The notes under the pieces: model-generated | The model's input: only the letters and a program-made list of their open reading frames with translations | Databases searched by the model: none | Told to the model about the DNA's origin: nothing | Part shown: piece by piece, positions 34,972 to 40,105 of the stretch | Position numbering within the stretch: position 1 is the stretch's first letter | Layout: every line of letters starts with the position of its first letter | Translations under genes and position numbers: made by a program | Assembly (NCBI GenBank): GCA_964354345.1 | Contig: CAYGZL010000159.1 | Coordinates: 1 to 40,105, forward strand | Source: CAYGZL01 sp964354345 | GTDB taxonomy: Bacteria; Chloroflexota; Anaerolineae; Anaerolineales; UBA4823 | Reading direction: 5' to 3' | Length of the DNA stretch: 40,105 bases

Positions 34972-37305
34972 ATGACTCTCCCACCGGCTCCCTTTGACCG
35001 CACCCTGCAAATCTACCTCCGATTAGCCCAATATCCCATCCTGAGCACCCAGATTCGCGCCCGCATGCGGCGCGAGTTGTTTAACCGGGGCGTGATCACC
35101 TCCCAGACCTTTGAGGCTGAAATACGCGAGAAGGCAATCTTTTCACAGAAATTGGAAGGTCTGCACGATCCTTACATTGAAGAGCCAGCTGACGTGTGGG
35201 AGCTGCGCTTGATGCGGGTGCGCGATCACTTGACCGATTTTTACTTCGCCAACAATTTGCCCTTTGACCTCTTTGAGTTGATCGTCGTCGAAACCCTGAA
35301 AGAACGCGGCGCACCGGAGTTCGACCAGCTCTACGCCTTCAATCCCGAACTGGCCCCGCAAAATATGCTCTTCGAGCAGGCGGCTGCGATTGAGCGCCTG
35401 CCCGTCGAAGAGCGGAAACTAGCAGAAGCCCGCCTGCAAGAAATCAAGGTGGTGCTGATCCGCAGCCTGATCAGCGACCAACTGGCCTATGTGAAGATCG
35501 CCAAGGACTGGTTTACCATCGCTGACCTGAACCAAATCCGCACCAGCAAAATAGGCACGGGCAAGATCGGCGGAAAAACGGCCGGCATGCTGCTGGCCTG
35601 GCGCATCCTGCAAGAAATCGGCGATGACGAAATTCGTGCCAACGTACACATCCCCACCTCATTCTTCCTCGGCGCCGACCTGACTTACACCTTCATGGCC
35701 ATCAACAGCCTGATGCACTGGGGTGACCAGAAATACAAACTCGAAGATCAGATCCGCAACGATTACCCAATCATCCAGCGCGATTTCCTGACAGGGCAGT
35801 TCCCCCCCGATATCCTGGAAAAGCTCCATGAACTACTCGCCCTGGTCGGCAAGAAACCCTTGATCGTACGCTCATCCAGCCTGCTGGAGGACAATTTCGG
35901 CACTTCATTTGCTGGTAAATACGAGAGTCATTTCTGCCCCAACCAGGGTACGCCAGCCCAGAATCTACACGACCTGACCCAGGCTATCGCCAGCATCTAC
36001 GCCAGCATCTTCAACCCGAATGCTCTGCTCTACCGCCGCGCCAAAGGGCTACAGGATTACGATGAGCGCATGGCCTTGCTCATCCAGGTGGTCGAGGGGG
36101 AGCAGTTCGGGCATTACTTCCTGCCCCAGGCGGCCGGTGTGGCCTTCAGTCGCAACCTGTACCGCTGGTCGCCACAGATCCGCCGCGATGACGGCTTTGT
36201 TCGACTGGTGTGGGGGTTGGGCACGCGGGCGGTGGACCGGGTGGGCAATGATTACCCACGCCTGGTCGCCCTCAGCCACCCGTTGCTGCACCCCGAGGCG
36301 TCGGCGAAGGCCATCCGCCGTTATTCGCAGCAATATGTCGACCTGATTGATTTGGAAAAGAACCAGTTCCTTACCCTGCCGATAGACCAGGTGCTCCAGG
36401 CTCGTTACCCTATGCTGCGCTATCTGGTGCAGGTAGAACAGGACGACTACCTTGCTCCACTGCGCATCCTGCTCAGCGAGGCCAACCGCGGTATGCTGGT
36501 GCTGACCTTCGATGAGTTGCTGCGTCGCACTCCGCTGGCTCAACGCCTGACCAAGATGCTGAAGCTCCTTGAAAAGCATTATCACAGTCCTGTCGATACC
36601 GAGTTCACCCTCCATGTACCCGACCCCACCGCCGTTCAGCCGGAGGTGCGAATTTGCCTCCTGCAATGCCGGCCGCAGAGCCATTTACAAGAATTAGATG
36701 CTCACCTGCCACAGCACCTGCGCGGCGACGATATCATCTTTTCCACTTCCCGCATGGCTCCGCAAGGTCGGGTGAGTGATGTTCAGTATGTGGTATTCAT
36801 CACACCCGAGGGCTATTTTGCACTGCCCAATCCCTCCGTACGTTCCGGGCTGGCACGCGCGATCGGACGGTTGAACGCTGCTTTGAAAGGCAAGAACTTC
36901 ATCTGCGTCGGCCCTGGGCGTTGGGGCTCGGTCAATCCCGATCTGGGCGTATCAGTTGGTTATGCCGATATCTACAATACCCGCTCCCTGATCGAATTGA
37001 CCGGACAGGGCATCGGTCAGGCACCGGAGGCCTCCTTCGGCACTCATTTTTTCCAGGATCTGGTCGAATCGAACATCTACCCGCTGGCGATCTACCTGGA
37101 TGATCCCGACGCGATCTTCAACCGCGGCTTCTTTTACCACACTCCCAACCTGGCGCCCAACTTCCTGCCAGATGAAAGCCACCTGCCAGCCTGCCTGCGT
37201 GTGATCGAGGTCGCCGCCTACCGTCCCCATCACCACCTGGAGCTGGTGATGGATGACGAAATGGGCAAAGCAGTTGCGTTTTTAGAGCACAATCCAATAC
37301 CGTAG
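34972..37305 (+). CDS. PEP/pyruvate-binding-domain protein (PPDK N-terminal-like)
   Basis: A 777-aa protein from the ATG at 34972, which has GGAAGGTG a few bases upstream; an in-frame GTG at 34963 overlaps that ribosome site. The middle contains an ATP-grasp-like PPDK_N domain: IGGKTAGMLLAWRIL near 195-210, then LIVRSSSLLEDNFGTSFAGKYESHF near 300-325, and LIQVVEGE. The N-terminal 180 residues are helical and charged. I do not see the phosphohistidine swivelling domain or the C-terminal PEP-binding TIM barrel of PEP synthase or PPDK. It may therefore be an ATP-dependent kinase-like protein with another acceptor, or a divergent regulator. The family is clear, the reaction is not. Confidence 0.8.
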   Translation: MTLPPAPFDRTLQIYLRLAQYPILSTQIRARMRRELFNRGVITSQTFEAEIREKAIFSQKLEGLHDPYIEEPADVWELRLMRVRDHLTDFYFANNLPFDLFELIVVETLKERGAPEFDQLYAFNPELAPQNMLFEQAAAIERLPVEERKLAEARLQEIKVVLIRSLISDQLAYVKIAKDWFTIADLNQIRTSKIGTGKIGGKTAGMLLAWRILQEIGDDEIRANVHIPTSFFLGADLTYTFMAINSLMHWGDQKYKLEDQIRNDYPIIQRDFLTGQFPPDILEKLHELLALVGKKPLIVRSSSLLEDNFGTSFAGKYESHFCPNQGTPAQNLHDLTQAIASIYASIFNPNALLYRRAKGLQDYDERMALLIQVVEGEQFGHYFLPQAAGVAFSRNLYRWSPQIRRDDGFVRLVWGLGTRAVDRVGNDYPRLVALSHPLLHPEASAKAIRRYSQQYVDLIDLEKNQFLTLPIDQVLQARYPMLRYLVQVEQDDYLAPLRILLSEANRGMLVLTFDELLRRTPLAQRLTKMLKLLEKHYHSPVDTEFTLHVPDPTAVQPEVRICLLQCRPQSHLQELDAHLPQHLRGDDIIFSTSRMAPQGRVSDVQYVVFITPEGYFALPNPSVRSGLARAIGRLNAALKGKNFICVGPGRWGSVNPDLGVSVGYADIYNTRSLIELTGQGIGQAPEASFGTHFFQDLVESNIYPLAIYLDDPDAIFNRGFFYHTPNLAPNFLPDESHLPACLRVIEVAAYRPHHHLELVMDDEMGKAVAFLEHNPIP

Positions 37306-37351
37306 GAGGCGCAAGCACCTGCGGATTTCTTTCCACCATCGGGAGTCAACC

Positions 37352-38017
37352 ATGAAAAAGTTTGTTGCAGTCGCGGGCAATATCGGTGTGGGTAAATCCA
37401 CGTTGGTTAGAAAATTGTGCGACCGGCTAGATTGGCAGCCCTTCTACGAGCCGGAGGGCGAGAACCCCTACCTGGCCGACTTCTACCAGGACATGCGCGC
37501 CTGGGCCTTCCACTCCCAGATCTTCTTCCTCACCCGCCGCCTGCGCGCCCATCGCCAGCTCGTTGATCATCCCACCTCAGCCATCCAGGATCGCACCGTC
37601 TACGAAGATGCCGAGGTCTTCGCCCACAACCTGTATCGCCAGGGGCAAATCAGCGAGCGCGATTATCACACCTACTGGGACCTGTACCAGGTGTTGACTG
37701 AGTTCCTACCCCCGCCCGACCTGGTAATCTACCTGCGCGCTTCGGTACCGACCCTGATCCAGCGCATCGGCCAGCGCGGTCGGGACTACGAACGCCAGAT
37801 TTCCGCTGTATACCTGACCCGCCTCAACGCGCTCTATGAAGACTGGATCGCCCATTTCAGCCTGTGTCCTGTGCTGGTCGTCCCGGCTGATTTCCTGGAT
37901 TACGTCACCAACCCTCAACACCTGGAATTGGTGGTGAAGAAAGTGCAGGAAAAGTTAACCGGGAAGGAAGAGGTAGTGTTCGAGGAAAAGGAAATTAATG
38001 GAGGTACGGAAAAATAG
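37352..38017 (+). CDS. Deoxynucleoside kinase
   Basis: A 221-aa P-loop kinase of the dCK/dGK/TK2-like family. Walker A GNIGVGKS is at 9-16, the substrate region EPEGENPYL at about 35-43, DRTVYEDAEVFA at about 83-94 (the DRS-like motif), and the LID region RGRDYER at about 147-153. It phosphorylates deoxynucleosides for dNTP salvage; the base preferred (dA/dG versus dC/dT) is not certain. It lies 46 bp after the PEP-binding-domain gene and converges with the reverse transcriptase gene. Confidence 0.92.
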   Translation: MKKFVAVAGNIGVGKSTLVRKLCDRLDWQPFYEPEGENPYLADFYQDMRAWAFHSQIFFLTRRLRAHRQLVDHPTSAIQDRTVYEDAEVFAHNLYRQGQISERDYHTYWDLYQVLTEFLPPPDLVIYLRASVPTLIQRIGQRGRDYERQISAVYLTRLNALYEDWIAHFSLCPVLVVPADFLDYVTNPQHLELVVKKVQEKLTGKEEVVFEEKEINGGTEK

Positions 38018-38074
38018 ACATTAACCGCGACATGTTCCCAGGTTGCTCTGTGTGATTCGCCGATCTCTTCAGAA

Positions 38075-39106
38075 TTATATTTTCCTATTCAGCACAACTT
38101 TCCGCAATCCGATAGTGTTGCCATAACGGACATGATTGACCCAGCCTTGAATACTGGCATTCACTCGATCGAAAGACAATTCGCCCCGCGCGACAGCCAA
38201 ACGCAAGGTACGCAATCGACGCTGGAAATATATCCCCTTTCGCCGTTTCAGACGGCGCTTTTCAGGGTAGATCATAAATCCCAAGAAAGGTAAACCTTCT
38301 CCAACAGGTCGTGGCTGAGCAGCCGGGTGGATGGTTAACCGCAAACGCGCCAGGCGGCGCTCGACAGCCATTTTCCATTTCCATAGCATGCTTTTATCGT
38401 CGCCAAACAATAGAAAGTCATCCACATAGCGCAGATAAGCAGGACAGCGCAGCTCACGCTTGATAAAATGATCGAAAGAATTCAAATAAACATTGCCCCA
38501 AAATTGGCTGGTCAGATTACCAATCGGCAGACCACGTGGGCGCAAAGCTGCGAACAAGTCATCCAATGCAAAGTAAACCATCTGATGTTGCTCGCTAAGG
38601 ACGCCTATACCACTGGTTAGAATCTGCTTGATCAGCCAGAGCACACCCGGATCGTTCAGTTTGTGCGACAACTGGTCGAACAAGAGTGCGTGATCAATGC
38701 TGGGAAAGAACTGGCATACGTCACATTGTAAGACGTAGCGATACCGGCGGGCAAAGGATTGGGCGCGGTCTAACGCACGGTGGGTGCCTTTGCCAATCCG
38801 GTTTGCATAAGAATCGAAAATGAAGGATCGTTCAAAGATTGGCTCGATCAGGTTACATAAGGCATGGTGCACGACGCGGTCTCGAAAGGGGGCTGCTGAG
38901 ATCAAACGACGCTTGGGCTCATGGATATAAAAGCTGGTATAGGCGCCTGGATGATAGGCGCGGCTGTGCAACTCAGCTTGCAAAGTCAGCAGGTTATCTT
39001 CCAGGCGGTGTTCAAAGATCGCCACGCCCGGCCAGCCGCGTTTGCCTTTACTGGCGCGGTGATAGGCCAGCAGTAGATTTTCCCAGGAGCATAGTTCTTC
39101 ATACAT
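38075..39106 (-). CDS. Diversity-generating retroelement reverse transcriptase
   Basis: A 343-aa RNA-directed DNA polymerase. The polymerase motif with the first catalytic Asp is QCDVCQFFPSID (D129). Motif 4 is I195-G-N-L-T-S-Q201, the form IGxxxSQ that marks DGR enzymes in place of the QGxxxSP of other retroelements, and the catalytic box is YVDD at 227-230. A short basic C-terminal thumb follows (GFMIYPEKRRLKRRK, ASIQGWVNHVRYGN). There is no maturase or endonuclease domain, which excludes a group II intron protein. In the family the enzyme copies the template RNA into cDNA with mutations at adenines. AGGTG lies about 7 bases before the ATG. Template repeat and avd are directly upstream on the same strand. 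Confidence 0.95.
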   Translation of the reverse strand: MYEELCSWENLLLAYHRASKGKRGWPGVAIFEHRLEDNLLTLQAELHSRAYHPGAYTSFYIHEPKRRLISAAPFRDRVVHHALCNLIEPIFERSFIFDSYANRIGKGTHRALDRAQSFARRYRYVLQCDVCQFFPSIDHALLFDQLSHKLNDPGVLWLIKQILTSGIGVLSEQHQMVYFALDDLFAALRPRGLPIGNLTSQFWGNVYLNSFDHFIKRELRCPAYLRYVDDFLLFGDDKSMLWKWKMAVERRLARLRLTIHPAAQPRPVGEGLPFLGFMIYPEKRRLKRRKGIYFQRRLRTLRLAVARGELSFDRVNASIQGWVNHVRYGNTIGLRKVVLNRKI

Positions 39107-39308
39107 AGCTTTTCACCTGCTTAATGTGCGCTCCGCGCCAGGGACGCACCCAGAGCGCGGAGCCATTGCTATTCGCCCGGCCTTGTTTCATGATCAAACA
39201 AGGACTCGGCCAGGAATAGGCTCCGCTATTATTCCCTCGGCAGCGCAGGAATTTTTCCTTAGCCAGGTGAAAACCCGACACACGCTGCATTTCCGGTTGA
39301 GAAAAATA
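39107..39308 (-). ncRNA. DGR spacer RNA between template repeat and RT gene
   Basis: Region with no convincing protein and several strong hairpins on the minus strand: 39181-39203 (8-bp perfect stem, 7-base loop), 39130-39163 (9-bp perfect stem, 16-base loop), and a weaker one at 39213-39235 (6-bp). In the well-studied Bordetella phage DGR, the RNA just downstream of the template repeat is needed to start cDNA synthesis with RT and Avd; position and structure make this region its likely counterpart (inference). The last hairpin lies about 15 bases before the RT ribosome site. Confidence 0.65.
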
Positions 39309-39440
39309 TGGGGACAACCGCCACCCGAAAACCCCTATTGTTGTTCCTGTTGTTCGGATTGTTCCTGTTGCGACAAGCACAGCGGGCGTTTTGACGATTA
39401 TTGTTGAAGGCGCCGCCCCGCAACACACGGGAGTCCCGTA
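39309..39440 (-). repeat. DGR template repeat (TR)
   Basis: Read on the minus strand, the central part (39320-39420) translates in one frame to RVLRGGAFNNN, then R-Q-N-A-R-C-A-C-R-N-R-N-N-P-N-N-R-N-N-N, then R-G-F-R-V. This is the variable-region pattern of formylglycine-generating-enzyme-type C-type-lectin target proteins. Twelve Asn codons (AAC or AAT) sit at the positions that vary in such proteins, which is the signature of adenine-directed mutagenesis. The frame is not a gene: an in-frame TAA lies upstream at 39454-39456 and another stop follows the block. Boundaries are approximate because no variable repeat is available to align. Confidence 0.88.
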
Positions 39441-39487
39441 AGCCTATCCCCGTTTACTGGGGTAAAGACAACCCCGTAGAACCAGGT

Positions 39488-39835
39488 TTATTCAGTTATT
39501 ACAGTGCGTTTCCAACCACCTAACAATCGGCCAATTTCTGCTTCCATTTGCGCAACATGCTGGTACTGACCTGCTGAAAGCCAACCCCATTTCACCGCTA
39601 AACGCAGATACAAGCGAATGCGGTCAAGCGATTCATCTGCGGCGTGCAATTGGGCCAATCTGTACCGACCAGTCCGGTGATTGGCAGCTTCCAATTGCTC
39701 ACGCAAATCAAAAGCCGCGTTTAGAAGGCGGCTGGTAAAAGTATGGCGGTGCGCCTTAGGAAAATGATTGGTAATCGGCAACAGCCAGGTCAGAAAATCG
39801 AATGTACGGGTAAAGATCACCATTTCTTCAGGCAT
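39488..39835 (-). CDS. avd: Avd-like four-helix-bundle accessory protein of the DGR
   Basis: A 115-aa, almost all-helical protein with the usual features of bacterial Avd / four-helix-bundle (23S rRNA-IVP-like) proteins: helices around residues 7-20, 31-50, 57-82 and 88-107, basic surface residues, and the motif LHAADESLDRIRLYLRLAVKWGWLS. In DGRs, Avd forms a pentamer that binds the RT and the template RNA. It is first of the DGR genes on the minus strand, 48 bp before the template-repeat region. A GAGGT-type ribosome site is before the ATG at 39835. The gene symbol is by analogy. Confidence 0.85.
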   Translation of the reverse strand: MPEEMVIFTRTFDFLTWLLPITNHFPKAHRHTFTSRLLNAAFDLREQLEAANHRTGRYRLAQLHAADESLDRIRLYLRLAVKWGWLSAGQYQHVAQMEAEIGRLLGGWKRTVITE

Positions 39836-39890
39836 AAAGGACCTCTACCCATACCGTGCAAGAATTAAGCCAGCTCTCAATAAACGGCGC

Positions 39891-39918
39891 GTCTGGGGGC
39901 GGAGAACCGCCCCCAGAC
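39891..39918. repeat. Perfect 12-bp stem hairpin upstream of avd
   Basis: Twelve perfectly paired bases (39891-39902 with 39907-39918, mostly G-C) around a four-base loop (AGAA on plus, TTCT on minus). It sits between the group II intron end and avd. There is no strong T tract (GTTTATT follows on minus), so termination is uncertain. In DGRs a hairpin often lies just after the variable repeat and helps target retrohoming; this could be such an element left downstream of a displaced target. Confidence 0.6.
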
Positions 39919-39944
39919 CCCCACCCGTTCAGATTCACAGAGAT

Positions 39945-40105
39945 GTAGAGTGGAGGACTGGCGCACCTTCGGGACGAGGCTCATCTTGTAGGGTTGCCCA
40001 TGTACAAGCCGTTTCTCGCAATCAAGACGTGTTTCCAGTCCCCCCTCATCGAACCGTGCATGAAGTTTTCCCTCACACGGCTCTCCGACAGGTTTCGTCG
40101 GTCAG
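39945..40105 (-). ncRNA. Group II intron, 3' end (domains V and VI), runs off the right edge
   Basis: On the minus strand, 40083-40051 folds as domain V: GAGCCGTG pairs with CACGGTTC, with a two-base bulge on the 3' side, an upper stem of four to five pairs and an A-rich loop; the catalytic AGC triad is at bases 2-4. Domain VI follows: a 13-bp stem (strand GAGGGGGGACTGG with CCAGTCCTCC-A-CTC) broken only by one bulged A at 39951, the predicted branch point. The A is seven bases from the predicted 3' end (…CTCTAC, ending at 39945), as expected. The apical loop of domain VI is about 74 bases, much longer than usual. The 5' domains and any intron-encoded protein are beyond the window. Confidence 0.88.

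Noticed and set aside
38075..39106. RT as the group II intron-encoded protein
   Set aside because: It lacks maturase and endonuclease domains, has the DGR-type IGxxxSQ motif, and lies outside the intron, downstream of its 3' end.
39099..39428. A 109-codon minus-strand frame across the template repeat and spacer, with a C-terminus reading SNGSALWVRPWRG
   Set aside because: It reads the template repeat in a different frame from the lectin-like one, has no ribosome site, overlaps the RT start, and its end lies in the hairpin-rich spacer. It is better explained as a chance frame over the DGR RNA.
39309..39440. Possibility that the Asn-rich block is the variable repeat of a target gene
   Set aside because: It has an in-frame stop upstream (39454-39456), lies between avd and RT as templates do, and keeps adenines at all variable positions. 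A variable repeat would sit in a long ORF and have lost some of them.
39891..39945. Intron insertion after a terminator hairpin, as in group IIC introns
   Set aside because: In those introns the hairpin is in the 5' exon. Here the hairpin is in the 3' exon relative to the intron strand.
1..40105. CRISPR arrays, cas genes, phage structural genes, transposases with terminal repeats
   Set aside because: No regularly spaced direct repeats, Cas motifs or transposase motifs were seen in either strand; the mobile elements found are the recombinase, DGR and group II intron.

Overview
The window looks like chromosomal DNA of a Chloroflexota bacterium, most likely class Anaerolineae (inference). The reasons are a SpoVS homologue outside any sporulation context, GatCAB genes, a BTAD-type regulator fused to an ATPase, a DUF5671-like membrane protein, an NfeD/slipin pair, an LCP protein, and Chloroflexota-like sequence throughout. 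Most of the window is dense housekeeping DNA. Two accessory zones stand out: a decayed serine-recombinase locus beside a tRNA-Ser gene (about 6.4-8.8 kb), and the right end (38.1-40.1 kb).

Left to right: the minus-strand block 1-6244 holds a secreted lipoprotein cut by the window edge, an SDR plus serine-hydrolase pair, and a 1065-aa BTAD/AAA/TPR regulator with a clear terminator. From 6245 to 8774 come two doubtful small ORFs, a serine recombinase broken by two frameshifts and one stop codon, and tRNA-Ser(CGA). The minus-strand run 13377-8802 is nfeD, slipin, GNAT, RNase D and a beta-CASP nuclease. On plus, 13498-15200 encodes a glutamine amidase and an NAD synthetase as two overlapping genes. 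An ABC-F ATPase (minus) and an LCP protein (plus) diverge from back-to-back -10 boxes; recD2 follows LCP. Two small paralogous membrane proteins and a class V aminotransferase lie on minus.

From 23365 to 38017 the plus strand carries spoVS, gatC, gatA, an aldo/keto reductase, a sugar nucleotidyltransferase, an aminotransferase, gatB, glutamate dehydrogenase, a triple-repeat membrane protein, dnaN, a PEP/pyruvate-binding-domain protein and a deoxynucleoside kinase.

The most interesting region is the right end. On the minus strand it holds the core of a diversity-generating retroelement (DGR): an avd-like four-helix protein, an adenine-rich template repeat that reads as the Asn-rich variable region of a formylglycine-generating-enzyme-type C-type lectin, a structured spacer, and a reverse transcriptase with the DGR hallmark IGNLTSQ and YVDD. 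Upstream of avd, running in from the right edge on the same strand, is the 3' end of a group II intron: domain V, and domain VI with a bulged branch-point A and an unusually long apical insertion. The intron sits where the DGR target gene would normally be. No variable repeat was found in this window, so the target must lie outside it, be interrupted, or be elsewhere in the genome.
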